Shown one piece after another: positions 37,881 through 48,694 of a stretch of DNA of 64,000 nt. The translations under genes were made by a program, and so were the position numbers. Every line of letters starts with the position of its first letter. The stretch's first letter is position 1. The DNA comes from Pantoea sp. Eser (lineage in GTDB: Bacteria; Pseudomonadota; Gammaproteobacteria; Enterobacterales; Enterobacteriaceae): NCBI GenBank assembly GCA_009830035.1, contig SZZY01000007.1, forward strand, positions 1 to 64,000, written 5' to 3'. The notes below the pieces were generated by a model. It searched no databases and had not been told where the DNA came from. It saw only the letters and a program-made list of their open reading frames with translations.

Positions 37881-39179
37881 TTCATTAACGGCAGCTGCTG
37901 CTGATACAGCGCGGCAAACGTCTGCCGCAGCGGCTGATAATGCGCCATGCGCGCGCTGTCCGGCTGGTGGCGCTGCACCAAGGTAAGCGTCGGTGCCGCT
38001 GCCTGACCATCCAGCGCCAGCCTAGCCGCGCCGAGTGCCGGTCCGACCTCGCCACCGTGGCAATAATCGAGCGTCTGACCGCTGATGTCCGCCAGCATCT
38101 GCCGCCACATCGCACTGCTTGCGCCGCCACCGATCAGCATAATACTTTTTGGCTGCACGCCGCAGTCGTGCAGCACATCCATCCCCTGCGCCAGCGCAAA
38201 CCCCACGCCTTCCAGCACCGCCCGCGCCGCCTCATCCAGCAGCGTCGGGACATCGTGACAGCCGGTCAGTTCAGCCGCCCAGTCGAGGCAGGAGGCGGCG
38301 CTGAGCATCACCGACATCAGATGCCAGCGCTGCGGTAAAGCATGACAGAAACTGTGAACGGCACGCTGAGGATTACTCAGATAGCCCTTGCTGACCCACA
38401 AAGTAGACGCCGGAGGTGCCCAGCGAGAGCATGCCCTGCCCCGGTTCGGTCATACCAACGTCGACCGCGCCCGCCGCATTATCGCCACCTCCCGCCGCCA
38501 GCGGTACCGGATTCATTTTCCAGCGCGCCGCCAGGGCTGCATCCAGCGTGCCGGTTATGGCATTGCCCTCATACAGTTGCGGCATCTGCTCACGGCTGAG
38601 ATCGCAGGCGCGCAGCATCTCATAACTCCAGTCACGCTGCGCCACATCCAGCCACAGCGTGCCTGCCGCATCTGACAGATCGGTGGCGAAGTCGCCGCTC
38701 ATCCGCCAGCGCAGGTAATCTTTCGGCAACAGCACCTTGGCGATCTGACTGAAAATGGCCGGTTCGTGTTGCTGCACCCACAGCAGCTTGGGCGCCGTGA
38801 AGCCGGGCATCATCAGATTGCCGGTGATCGCCCGGGCGTCCGGCACCTTCTGCTCCAGCTTGCGGCACTGCGCCTCACTACGCCCATCATTCCACAGTAT
38901 TGCCGGAAGCAGAACGCGGCCGGCGCTGTCCAGCAGGGTCGCGCTATGCATCTGGCCGCTCAGCCCGATCGCCTCAACGGCGTGCAAATCGTGCTGCCCG
39001 CTCAGCGCCTGCATGGCGTGGTCCAGCGCCAGCCACCAGCTTTCGGGATCCTGCTCGCTCCACAGCGGCTGGGGGCGTGAAACCTGCAGCGGCGCTGTTT
39101 CTGTCGCCTGCACCTGGCCGGCGGCATTCACCAGCACTACTTTGACGCCGGAGGTACCTAAATCGATCCCGATAAACAT
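37877..39179 (-). pseudogene. xylB: Xylulokinase XylB, frameshifted with internal deletion
   Basis: FGGY-family kinase (D-xylulose to xylulose 5-phosphate). N-terminal ATP motif FIGIDLGTSGVKVVLVN, the substrate motif GLSGQMHSATLLD, and AAGGGDNAAGAVDVGM are open from 39179. After GTSGVYFVGQQG the frame is lost near 38390 and homology continues with AVHSFCHALPQRWHLMSVMLSAASCLDW. About 35 residues are then missing between TLLDEA and ARAVLEGVGFALA. Ends YQQQLPLMN. Follows xylA after 17 bases. Confidence 0.9.
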
Positions 39180-39196
39180 GCTCTGCTCCTGAAGGA

Positions 39197-40462
39197 TTAG
39201 AAATCAAACAGATAGTGATTCACCAGGTTTTCCAGCTGCTCCTGGCGTCCGCTCTGATGCTGCGGATTCAGCTGCTGTTGCTGAGCATGCGCCGCCAGCG
39301 AGGCCAGTGAAAACTCGCCTTTCAAAATTTGCTGGCCGAACTCACCATTCCAGCCGCTGTAACGCTGAGCCACGCGCTTATCCAGCTCGCCGTCGCCGAT
39401 CATCCGGGCCGCGACTTTCAGCGCCAGCGCCATGGTATCCGTTGAGCCGATATGGCCGTAGAACAGATCGTATTTGTCGGTGCTCTGACGATGCACTTTT
39501 GCATCAAAGTTTAAGCCGCCGGTGGTAAAGCCGCCCGCCTTGAGGATCTCATACATCACCAGCGCATTCTCCTCCACGCTGACCGGGAACTGATCGGTAT
39601 CCCAGCCACACTGCGCGTCGCCGCGGTTGGCATCGACGTTCACTTTGATCTCTTTCTCCAGACCGAACTGTTTCAGGAAGCCATACACCGTGGCGACGTC
39701 GTAGTCGTACTGATGCTTGGTCGGTTCCTGCTGCTTCGGCTCAATCAGCAATGTGCCCTGGAAACTGATTTTGTGCTTGTGCTCAACCACCATCTGCATA
39801 AAGCGGCCAATCTGCTCACGCTCCTGGCGCAGATCGGTGTTCAGCAGGGTTTCATACCCTTCGCGGCCACCCCACAGCACGTAGTTTTCACCGCCGAGAG
39901 TTTTGGTGGCCTGCATGGCGCTGCACACCTGAGTCGCGGCCCAGGCGAAGACCGCCGGATCGGGATTGGTCGCCGCGCCCGCGTCGTAGCGCGGATGAGT
40001 AAAGCAGTTCGCCGTCCCCCACAGCAGCTTCACCCCGGTCTCCTGCTGCTTCTCCAGCAGCTTATCGGTCATGATGGCAAAGTTGTCCTGATAGCTGCGC
40101 AGCGAATCGCCTTCCGGCGAAACATCCGCATCACGAAAGCAGTAATAAGGCACGTTCAGCTTGTGAAAGAACTCAAAGGCGACATCCGCTTTTTGCTTAG
40201 CCAGCTGCAGCGCATCACCGTTTTTTTGCCACGGGCGATCAAACGCGCCGATGCCAAACATATCCGCTCCGTTCCAGCAGAAGGTATGCCAGTAACAGGC
40301 CGCAAAGCGCAGATGTTCCGCCATGGTCTTGCCGAGGATCACCTCGTCAGGATTGTAATGACGAAACGCGAGAGGCTGAGTCGATTTGGTTCCTTCGTAA
40401 CGGAGCGATCGATCTGAATCTATTGCCCATTCTGAAAAAGATGAAATATCGATCGCGCTCAT
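39197..40462 (-). pseudogene. xylA: Xylose isomerase XylA, open frame but active site deleted
   Basis: Cytoplasmic metal-dependent isomerase. Apart from an unusual N-terminus ([20 protein letters not shown] before RYEGTKS) it matches E. coli XylA closely, with [12 protein letters not shown] and [15 protein letters not shown]. The frame is open, but where E. coli reads KLNIEANHATLAGH through to FGSVDANRGD this protein reads [12 protein letters not shown]. About 25 residues are missing, including the Glu and His of IEANH that correspond to metal ligands E217 and H220 of Streptomyces enzymes. The Asp ligands in WDTDQ remain. The junction (39625-39642) lies between near-identical repeats. I judge it inactive. 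Confidence 0.82.
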
Positions 40463-40600
40463 AAAAAAAGAAATAAACCAAAAAACGTAATAGCCGGATA
40501 AAAATCAGTAATTGATGTAACAGGAAAATCAGAGCAACAATTCATCCGCCTAGTTCATGGGCCTGCAACGACAATAGCCTCAACCTACAGGATAAACGCA

Positions 40601-41518
40601 ATGAATATGAAACATGCGCTGTTAGCCGTCTGCGCTGGTCTGGCTCTGTTCAGCCAGACCAGCGTGGCCAAAGAAGTTAAGATCGGCATGGCAATTGATT
40701 ATTTACGTCTGGAGCGCTGGCAAAAAGACCGCGATATTTTCGTGAAGCAGGCGGAATCGCTGGGTGCGCAGGTGTTTGTCCAGTCGGCAAACGGCAATGA
40801 AGAGACCCAGATGTAGCAGATTGAAAATATGATTAACCGCGGCGTCGATGTGCTGGTGATTATTCCCTACAACTGCCAGGTGTTGAGTAACGTGGTCGCC
40901 GAAGCGAAACGGGAAGGGATTAAAGTGCTGGCCTACGACCGGATGATAAATAACGCCGACATCGATTTTTATATCTCGTTTGATAATGAAAAAGTAGGTG
41001 AGTTGCAGGCCGAAAGCATTGTGAAACATGTGCCTAAGGGCAACTACTTTTTAATGGGCGGCTCACCGGTGGATAATAACGCCCGCCTGTTCCGCGCTGG
41101 CCAGATTAAAGTATTAAAACCCTTTATCGATAACGGCAGCATTAAAATTGTCGGCGATCAGTGGGTCGATGCCTGGCTGCCGGAAAACGCACTGAAAATT
41201 ATGGAAAATGCGCTGACCGCCTAGGAACTGGCCGGCAAAGTGGCGATCTCCGGTCAGGATGCTGACCTGGCAGCCATCAAACGGATTAAAGCCAGCACCC
41301 AGACCATGACGGTATACAAGCCGATCACCGAACTCGCCACCGAGGCAGCAAAAATCGCGGTCGAGCTGGGCGATGGCAAAAAGCTGGCCAGCAACAGCAC
41401 GCTGAACAACGGACTTAAAGAGGTTCCGTCGCGGCTGCTGACCCCGATTCAGGTCAACAAAGACAATATCGAAAGCACCGTGGTGAAAGACGGTTTCTAC
41501 AAACAGAGCGAACTCTGA
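40601..41518 (+). pseudogene. xylF: Xylose-binding protein XylF, inactivated
   Basis: Periplasmic D-xylose receptor with signal peptide MNMKHALLAVCAGLALFSQTSVA. Matches E. coli XylF (VKIGMAIDYLRLERWQKDRD, DNEKVGELQAESIV, GGSPVDNNARLFRAGQ). TAG at 40814-40816 interrupts ETQM-QIENM. A second TAG at 41222-41224 (GCCTAGGAA) falls where about 28 residues (E. coli NNNKIDAVVASNDATAGG onward) are missing. Reads on to DGFYKQSEL. Divergent from xylA. Confidence 0.9.
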
Positions 41519-41546
41519 CCGCGCCTAGCCTGAGGGAGAACAGTCG

Positions 41547-42118
41547 ATGCTGCTGGAAATGAACAATATCACCAAGCGTTTCGGCGCGGTGAAAGCGCTG
41601 AATGATGTCAGCCTGCGGCTGGATGCGGGCGAAGTGATGTCGCTGTGTGGCGAAAACGGCTTAGGTAAATCAACCCTGATGAAAATCCTCTGCGGGCTCT
41701 ATCCGCACGGTGATTTTGACGGCCAGATTTACTTTGCCGGCGACAAAATAGAGGCGCAGACCATTCGTGATACCGAGCGCAAAGGGATTGTGATTATCCA
41801 TCAGGAACTAGCGCTGGTGCGGCAACTAACGGGTAGAGATCGCGCGCGCTTAACAAGCAGGTGCGGTTGCTGATCCTGGATGAGCCGACGCGCGGCATTG
41901 ATGTTGGCGCACGTCAGGAGATCTACCTGCTGAGCAATGAGCTGGTGCAGCAGGGGATCGCGGTGATTGTGATTTCGTCCGAGCTGCCGGAAGTGCTGGG
42001 CCTGAGCGACCGGATCCTGGCGATGTATGAAGGGCAAATTAAAGCTGATTTGATCAACGATAACCTGACTCAGGAGCAGGTGATGGAAGCCGCCCTGCAG
42101 AGTGAACATTATGCTTAA
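41547..42118 (+). pseudogene. xylG: Xylose ABC ATPase XylG, large internal deletion
   Basis: Remnant of a 510-residue tandem ABC ATPase, now about 190 codons. The first domain starts normally ([20 protein letters not shown]) with Walker [18 protein letters not shown], in which Ala is replaced by Leu. After [12 protein letters not shown] the frame is lost (about 41830) and sequence resumes at the second domain Walker B ([16 protein letters not shown]). About 300 residues, including both ABC signatures, are gone. Stop overlaps the xylH start. Confidence 0.9.
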
Positions 42119-42918
42119 GAGTGAAAGTAGCCAAAGTGGCCTGTCCGGTACCCTAGGCAAGCCGTCGCCCGGCAAATTCCCGCTGCCCAATCTCTAGGTG
42201 CTGGTGATGCTGGGGGCGATCGTGCTGATTACCCTGTTCTTTACCTGGACCACCGATGGAGCGTGGCTCAGCCCGCGTAACGTTTCCAACTTGCTGCGCC
42301 AGACTGCGATCACCGGCATCTTGGCGGTGGGGATGGTCTTTGTGATTATCTCGGCGGAGATCGATCTGTCGGTCGGCTCAATGATGGGGTTACTGGGCGG
42401 TGCCGCGGCGATTTTTGATGTCTGGCTGGGCTGGCCGTTGCCGCTGACCATTGTGGTCCCCTGGTGATGGGGCTGCTGCTGGGGACCTGGAACGACTGGT
42501 GGGTCGCCTACCGCAAAGTGCCGTCATTTATGGTCACGCTGGCGGGTATGCTGGCCTTTCGTGGCATCTTGGTGGGGATTACCGAAGGCACCACTTGTTG
42601 CGCCAATCACGCCAGGCATGTCGCAGATCGGCCAGAGCTACCTGACGGGCGGCGTCGGTTTCGGCTTTGGTTTTGCCGGCCTGGCGCTGTTTATGCTGTG
42701 GCAATGGCGTTTACGCCTGCGCCGTCAGCAGATCGGGCTGTCCCAGAGCCCGGCCAGCGGCACCGTGGCGAGTCAGGCTATTACCGCAATGCTGCTGGCC
42801 GGGATGTTTATGGCGACCCGGACCGCTTTTGGCCGACGCATTTACGCCATCGGCGGCAATATCGATGCGGCGCGGCTGTCAGGGATTAACGTGGCGCGCA
42901 CTAAACTGGCGGTGATCG
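42111..42918 (+). pseudogene. xylH: Xylose ABC permease XylH, 3' end deleted
   Basis: N-terminal two-thirds of the xylose permease. ATG 42111 overlaps xylG. TAG at 42196-42198 (CTCTAGGTG) stands for Gln of E. coli NLQVFVM. Further shifts near 42455 and 42590 break [10 protein letters not shown] and GTT. The part from 42561 ([12 protein letters not shown] to [15 protein letters not shown]) runs without a stop into the xylR remnant. About 110 C-terminal residues of XylH are absent. Confidence 0.88.
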
Positions 42919-43448
42919 GCATTGATAACGAAGAGCTGACGCGCTATCTGTCGCGCGTCGCGCTTTCATCGGTGGCGCAGGGCTCTCGGCAAATGGGTTA
43001 CCAGGCGGCCAAACTGCTGCACCGCCTGCTGGATGAGCAGCCACTGCCGCTTGAGCGCATCCTGGTGCCGCCGTTCAAAGTGATCGCCCGTCGTTCTACT
43101 GACTTCTGTTCGCTGCGCGATCCCGCCGTCATTCAGGCGATGCATTACATCCGCTTTAACGCCTGTAAGGGCATTAAAGTGGAGCAGGTGCTGGATGCCA
43201 TCGGCCTGTCGTGATCCAATCTGGAAAAACGGTTTCGTGATGAAACCGGCGACACTATTCATGCAATGATCCACCGTGAAAAGCTGGAAAAAGCACGCGA
43301 ACTGCTGGCATCGTCGTCACTCAATATCAATGAAATCTCGCAGATATGCGGTTATCCGTCCCTGCAGTATTTCTATTCGGTTTTCCGGAAAGGGTACGAC
43401 ACCAAGCCGAAAGAGTATCGCCAGCTTTATGGTGAAAACGTGTTGTAG
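42919..43448 (+). pseudogene. xylR: Xylose regulator XylR remnant fused to xylH
   Basis: C-terminal part of the AraC-family xylose activator: end of the sugar-binding domain ([35 protein letters not shown]) and the AraC HTH domain ([44 protein letters not shown]). It is joined in frame to XylH at about 42910-42921. TGA at 43212-43214 replaces Arg in LSRSNLEKRF. About 210 N-terminal residues are missing. Confidence 0.9.
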
Positions 43449-44003
43449 CCGCGTGGCCAGCCCGGTCCCGTTGGTGCTGGCCAACCGCTCGCCACTCAAT
43501 CTCTCCGTTCAAAAATAAGTCAGGATGGAAATTATATTTCATCACCCGGACAGAACTGACCCATAGGACCGGATTCTGGCCAGCCGCCGACCGGGTGAAC
43601 GTCACGGACTACCCCTTATTAGCTTATAAATCATCGTATTACTAAACGACACTTTCCCTCTCAATCTGCGGGCTTTGTTACGCCTTCCCTGGGCTTTCAT
43701 GCTGCTGTCATCGTCAAAAGTGTCAGTTGGCCAGCCCGCTGCCGTTGAGCTAAAACGGGTTCAGGCAGCGTATTTCTGTTTATTTTACTGATTAATAAAC
43801 ATTTTTTATGATGGTTTTACTTCAGCGCCACCACAAAATTTTCAAACCCCGCTCACATTTTCGAAATAATTAATCCAAATTATTCTATTTAGAAAATATA
43901 TTTCATTGGTGCTTGATCGCTGAAGCTCGTAAACCTCTGACAACTATGCCCCCCTCTTTCTGAACCGTTGCGGTTCAGGCAGTAGAGAACAGGAGCCTGA
44001 AAA
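43449..44003. other. Intergenic region before the sugar porter
   Basis: A 555-base stretch with no supported gene. Two similar A/T-rich elements, GAAATTATATTTCATCA (about 43526-43543) and GAAAATATATTTCATTG (about 43893-43910), could be operators of the ROK repressor encoded beyond the porter; this is a guess from similarity alone. The segment 43790-43920 is strongly A/T-rich and probably holds the porter promoter. Confidence 0.35.
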
Positions 44004-45410
44004 ATGGAAACCCAGCAAAAACGCTACAACATGAAATATGTCATGCTCTGTTGCACCGTCGCCGCCTTTGGCGGTCTGCTGATGGGCTATGACTCGTCGA
44101 TTATCTCCGGCGCAATCGAACCGCTCAGTGACTATTTTCAGCTCACTCCGGCAGAAACCGGCTGGGCGGTATCAAACATCCTGCTGGGCAGCTTGGTAGG
44201 CTGTTTTATTGCGCCAAAGCTCAGTGATAAATTCGGCCGCAAAAAATCACTCGCTATTACTGCGCTGCTGTTTACTGCCTCGGTGGTCGGCACCGCTATC
44301 GCCCACAACTTTTTCACCTTTGTCGCGTTCCGTATCTTGGGTGGCCTGGCGATTGGCCTGGCGTCGGTGATCTCGCCGATTTATCTGGCGGAGCTGTCGC
44401 CGTCGAAGTTTCGCGGCCGGACCAGCGCGCTCTACGCTGTCTGCTGCGTCGGCGGTCAATCGGTGGTGCTGCTGACTAACTACTTCATCAACAAATCGAT
44501 GTTGCCCGAGGCGATGGTGGATATCGGCTGGCGTTACATTCTGGCTACCGCGTTGGTGCCCTGTGCGCTGTTCATCTTTTTCATTGCCTTTATTCCGGAA
44601 TCACCCCGCTGGAACGTGCTGAAAGGCAAAGACAAAGAGGCGCTGGATACCCTGAGCAAAATCTCTGACCCGGCGCACGCTGAGAGTGTATTCAATGAGA
44701 TTAAGCACTCGTTTTCTGATGAAGCCGCCAGCCGCCATAAAGCCCGCTTCCGTCTGAATAAAACCACGCTGCCGCTGTTAATCATCGGTGTTGGTCTGGC
44801 GGTGGGTAATCAGATCAGCGGCATCAACGTGATTCAGTATTTCGGCCCGACGCTGCTGAAAAATGTCTCCGGCAGCACCGATTCGGCGCTACTGCAGACA
44901 TTCTGGCTGTCAGTCTGCCAGTTTGTCGGCGTGCTGATGGGGATGGCGCTGATCGATAAGGTCGGACGGCGTAAGCTATTGCTGCTGGGGGCGATCACCT
45001 CTGCCATTTTCCTCGCCTATACCTTTATCGCGTTCTATTACCGCCTGCCGGGTGTGCTGGCGGTGGTGGGATTGTTTGCCTATATGGTGTTCTTTGGTAT
45101 GACCTGGGGACAGATTGTCTGGACCGTACTGGGCGAGCTGTTCCCTACGGAAATCCGATCAATCTGCGTCGGTATCTCAATCTGCGCCATGTCGGTGGCG
45201 AACTTTATTATCAGCACCACTTTCCCGATCCTCAACAGCAATACCGTGCTGCTGGAGATGTTCCACGGCGGCTTCCCGCTGCTGCTCTTCGCGTTGTTTT
45301 CGCTCGGCATGTACTTCTTCACCTTCCGCTACCTGCCGGAAACGGCCGGGATGCCGCTGGAGAAAATCCACGCGCGCGTACTGGAGCAGTTTAATATCGA
45401 CCCACGCTAA
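44004..45410 (+). CDS. MFS sugar porter (sugar:H+ symporter family)
   Basis: A 468-residue inner-membrane transporter of the SP family (GLUT/XylE-like), 12 helices. Family motifs are intact: FGGLLMGYDSSIISGA in helix 1, DKFGRKKSLAIT, RILGGLAIGLASVISPIYLAEL, IPESPRWNVLKGK, QISGINVIQYFGP, WTVLGELFPTEIRS and FRYLPETAGMPLEKI. ATG 44004 follows ACAGGAG. The protein shows no lesion although genes on both sides are broken, which suggests it is under selection. Several Leu codons have become TTG in CTTGG. Substrate is not predictable beyond a hexose, pentose or polyol. Confidence 0.88.
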   Translation: METQQKRYNMKYVMLCCTVAAFGGLLMGYDSSIISGAIEPLSDYFQLTPAETGWAVSNILLGSLVGCFIAPKLSDKFGRKKSLAITALLFTASVVGTAIAHNFFTFVAFRILGGLAIGLASVISPIYLAELSPSKFRGRTSALYAVCCVGGQSVVLLTNYFINKSMLPEAMVDIGWRYILATALVPCALFIFFIAFIPESPRWNVLKGKDKEALDTLSKISDPAHAESVFNEIKHSFSDEAASRHKARFRLNKTTLPLLIIGVGLAVGNQISGINVIQYFGPTLLKNVSGSTDSALLQTFWLSVCQFVGVLMGMALIDKVGRRKLLLLGAITSAIFLAYTFIAFYYRLPGVLAVVGLFAYMVFFGMTWGQIVWTVLGELFPTEIRSICVGISICAMSVANFIISTTFPILNSNTVLLEMFHGGFPLLLFALFSLGMYFFTFRYLPETAGMPLEKIHARVLEQFNIDPR

Positions 45411-46095
45411 GCGGACGAGGCGGTTAGCGTGCCGGTAAGTGACGTCCCATCATAAAAAAGGCAGCGCGGGCCGTCAGGCTGAACGGTCAGGTGGCCCGCT
45501 TCACCCGCAGTCCAGCTGTGACCGGTAAAAACTTCGCCGTGCTGCACCAGCGCTCCACCAATTCCTTCTGAGATACGCAGATAAAAGTGGCCGCTGTCGA
45601 CGGAGAGCCCACGCTGCTGTACCGCCAGCAGCGCCGGGGATCAACGATGCCGGGAAAGCCGAGGCCGATTCCCAGCAAATCGGGGTAGCGCTCGGCCAGC
45701 TCGCGACACAGCATAGCCAGCTCAGCCAGCAGGCGGGTCGGGTTTTCGGTTTCGGTAAGCAGCGTCTGTTCGGCTAGTACCTGAGAAAAGTAGTCGCAGA
45801 CCCGCCAGTTAATCGCATTGCGTTCCACCATCACGCCTGCGCTCTTCAGCTTCTCCGGCCGCAGGGTAATCTCGATTTTAGGGCGTCCTGCCGCTGCCAC
45901 GCTGACCGGTCCCAGCTCCTCAATGAGCTCCTGCTCCAGCAAATCATCAATGATCAGTGAGACGGTATTTTTGCTGAGCGATAAGGTCTGGGCCAGATCC
46001 TGGCGCGAGGTGATGCGCAGTTTTTGCAACTGCGTCATGACCCGCTTTTGGTTGTTAAGTCGCAGTAACGCGGGTCCTTTTCTGTTCGCTTTCAT
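45407..46095 (-). pseudogene. ROK-family repressor, truncated and frameshifted
   Basis: Remnant of a ROK repressor. N-terminal winged helix (MKANRKGPALLRLNNQKRVMTQLQKL, DLAQTLSLSKNTVSLIIDDLLE) followed by the start of the ROK domain (LLGIGLGFPGIVDP). Then a deletion and frame change; homology resumes with LLAVQQRGLSVDSGHFYLRI, GGALVQHGEVFTGHSWTAGEAGHL and stops after DGPRCL, before the usual zinc cysteines. It is convergent with the intact sugar porter and probably once repressed it. Confidence 0.82.
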
Positions 46096-46223
46096 GGCGA
46101 ATCCACCCCACAGAGGAGAAAGAATTCAGCGTATCAGCCTGTACGTATTCGTCATCCCACACTTTTGCGTGCTATTTCACACAACCAGGCGAGATCCGGC
46201 TGACCGGCTGGCGTCAGACCGGC

Positions 46224-47742
46224 TTAACTCAGGGGCTTATGCCGCCAGCCGGCTTCCGGCGGTGCCGATGGATCCTGATTAAGCGTGCTCAGCAGCACAT
46301 CGACCTGCGGGCTGACGGGCGAGCGACGCAGCCAGCCGATCAGGGTAAACAGCAACAACGAGGATAATACCGGTGCCGCTACCTGGGTCGCTAGGCTGGC
46401 ATCGTCAATCACAAACCGCACGCAGAAGAAGGTCCCGACGCCTGCCGCCCAGCTGACCAGCGCCGCGGTGGTGCCAGAGCGACGAAAAGCAGGCAGCAGA
46501 CCCAGCAGCATCGGAATCGAAATCGGCCCGACCAGCCCGCCAAACCAGATAACCAGTAGCGACAGTACGCCGCTGAACCGACTGGCATTCAGGGCGATAA
46601 CCAGAGTAGTAATAATAAACAGAAAGGTGGTGCAGCGTGCTACCCGCAGCGAACTCTGGCCGCGAGGGAAGGCGCGCGGCCAGAGGGCAGGCAGAACATC
46701 GCGGGTCACCACCGCCGTAATAGCATTGGCGTCAGAAGAGGTCATTGAAAGCGTATGGGTGAACATCGCCACCAGCATCAGCCCGATCAGTCCGTTGGGC
46801 AGTAGCTGCATCGCCATCAGCGACCAGGCGCGTAACGGGTCGGCCAGATCGGGATACAGCAGCGGCGCAGCCCACATCGGCCAGAACAGCACCAGCGGCC
46901 AGATAAGGTAGAGGGCGGCAGAGAGCAGTGCCGCCTTGCGCGCTTCGCGTCCGTCCGGTGCGGCAATAAACCGCTGTGCTAGGTTCCAGGTGCCGCCGTT
47001 GTAGCTCAGGGTGTAGATCAGCAGGTAGGCAAAGATAAAGCCGGTGGTGTAAGGGCCCTGCACAATCTGCAGGTGGCTGGCCGGCAGCCGATCCCAGATA
47101 GTCAACAGCGCGCCGAAGCCGCCGAGCTGCAGCGCTACCGCCACCAGCATCACGATGGCGGCGACAAACTGCACGATAAACTGACCAAAATCGTTGCAGG
47201 CATCGGCCCACAGGCCGCCGATCACGCTGTAAAACAGACTTAATCCGCCTGCAATGTAAATGCCGAACAGCGGGTCGAGGCCGGTGAAAACGTTGATAAT
47301 CACCGCGATGGCGGCCCATTTGGCCCCGACATCCACCGTTTTCAGCAGCACTCCGCTGCACGCCAGCACCATCCCATCTGGGTCGGCAGGTTATAGCGGG
47401 TCAGCAGATACTCGGTGGGTGATTCAATCTGCATATTAAAGACGCAGCCTGGCCAAGCGCGGGGCAAACAGCGAGGAGCCAATCAACACCGCCAGCGAAA
47501 TGGGCAGCGCCCACCAGAACCAGATCGTAATGCCCATGTTTGTAGGCCACCGCGCCGTAGGCAACAAAAACCGCGGCGCTGTAGCTAGACATATGATGGG
47601 AAACGCCGGAGAGCCACCAGGGCATCCGGCCACCGGCCGTAAAGAAGTCACGGGTATTGCCGACCTTGCGCATTGCCCACAGCGTGATCAGCACAATCAT
47701 CAGCGCGTGGAGTGCTATTACAGCGTAATCAAGCAGGTTCAT
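46224..47742 (-). pseudogene. Sodium:solute symporter (SSS family), frameshifted
   Basis: Na+/solute symporter of the SGLT fold. Start MNLLDYAVIALHALMIVLITLW at 47742; TAGGRMPWWLSGVSHHMSSYSAAVFVAYGAVAY is typical of sugar/sialic-acid-type SSS members. Frame changes between 47340 and 47540 break ITIWFWWALPISLAVLIG from the downstream part, which is open from 47372 (MVLACSGVLLKTVDVGAKWA) to the end. The original substrate is unclear. Confidence 0.82.
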
Positions 47743-47770
47743 GGCTTGCTCCACCGGGTCACTCGCCTGT

Positions 47771-47799
47771 CCGGCAATCCGGCAATCCGGCAATCCGGC
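47771..47799. repeat. 8-bp tandem repeat (CCGGCAAT)x3
   Basis: Three perfect copies of CCGGCAAT followed by a partial CCGGC, 28 bases before the SSS symporter start on the minus strand. Could vary in copy number by slippage. Confidence 0.85.
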
Positions 47800-47953
47800 G
47801 GCACGGCGCAGCGCGGGAGGCAGACCAACAGCAGAATGACTGAAAACGAATCGATCCGGCAGCGTTAAACAGACTAAGCGCAGAGACGGCACTCAGCCGT
47901 GTGGGTAGCCCGGCGGGCAATACAGCAGGCTGCCCGCCGTAGCGGGTAGGGTA

Positions 47954-48694
47954 TTAATATTCGTCGCCGCGCACCCGGCTGCGATAGCTTTCCCAGTCGA
48001 AGCGCACCCACAGGCTGCTGCCGAGGCGCATCCGGTCCATGACGCGTTCGCCAAGCAGGGTATTCATCTCATTTGGATTAAGGTTCGTTAGCATGCCGGT
48101 CGGGCGCTTCGACGAGGATCGGCGATCGACAATCTGGTTGATGATCACTTTTTCGTAGCGGGATTCGCTCTGTATGCCGATCTCATCAATCACCAGCAGG
48201 TCAACGCTGCTGAGATCCTGAATCAGCCGCTCTTCGGTAATGCCGCTGCTGCCGCTGAAGGTGCCCTTCATGCTCGACATCAGATCGGCGACCGTCACGA
48301 TCAGCACGCTTTTACCGCGCAGGATCAGGTCGTTGCCAATCGCCGCCGCCAGATGGTTTTTACCGGTGCCGGGACGGCCCGAAAAGACAAAGCTGGCGAT
48401 GCTATCCTGGAATTCGGCCGCATACTGTCGCGCTTGTTCCAGTGCCTTACGTTGGCCTTCATTTTCGACACGGTAGTTGTCGAAAGAACAGTTAATATGC
48501 AGTTCGCGAATACCGGATCGGCCCATAATGCGCTGCATTTTCATGGCGCGATTTTCACGCACGATGGCTTCAGAGCGTAAACGGCCTTGTTCTTGGTTCC
48601 AGGCCAATAGTTCTTCACCATTAGTGAACTTTGGTCGGGTACCTGCTGGCATCATTCTTTTCAGGCGACTAAAAAGATCGTTTGGCGTTTTCAT
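47954..48694 (-). CDS. dnaC: DNA replication helicase loader DnaC
   Basis: A 246-residue AAA+ protein that loads DnaB helicase. Walker A FSGRPGTGKNHLAAAIGNDL, Walker B DLLVIDEIGIQSE and the Arg-rich sensor GERVMDRMRLGSS match E. coli DnaC. The Gly-Thr-Gly-Lys-Asn form of Walker A is typical for DnaC. Its ATG overlaps the dnaT stop, so the two are translationally coupled. Intact. Confidence 0.95.
   Translation of the reverse strand: MKTPNDLFSRLKRMMPAGTRPKFTNGEELLAWNQEQGRLRSEAIVRENRAMKMQRIMGRSGIRELHINCSFDNYRVENEGQRKALEQARQYAAEFQDSIASFVFSGRPGTGKNHLAAAIGNDLILRGKSVLIVTVADLMSSMKGTFSGSSGITEERLIQDLSSVDLLVIDEIGIQSESRYEKVIINQIVDRRSSSKRPTGMLTNLNPNEMNTLLGERVMDRMRLGSSLWVRFDWESYRSRVRGDEY

Noticed and set aside
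39713-40417. Plus-strand ORF of 234 codons opposite xylA
   Set aside because: Antisense of conserved XylA sequence; no ribosome site, no domain.
47771-47799. CRISPR array or phase-variation tract
   Set aside because: Three 8-base copies with no spacers. No CRISPR-like repeats, insertion-sequence ends or transposase fragments were seen anywhere in the window.
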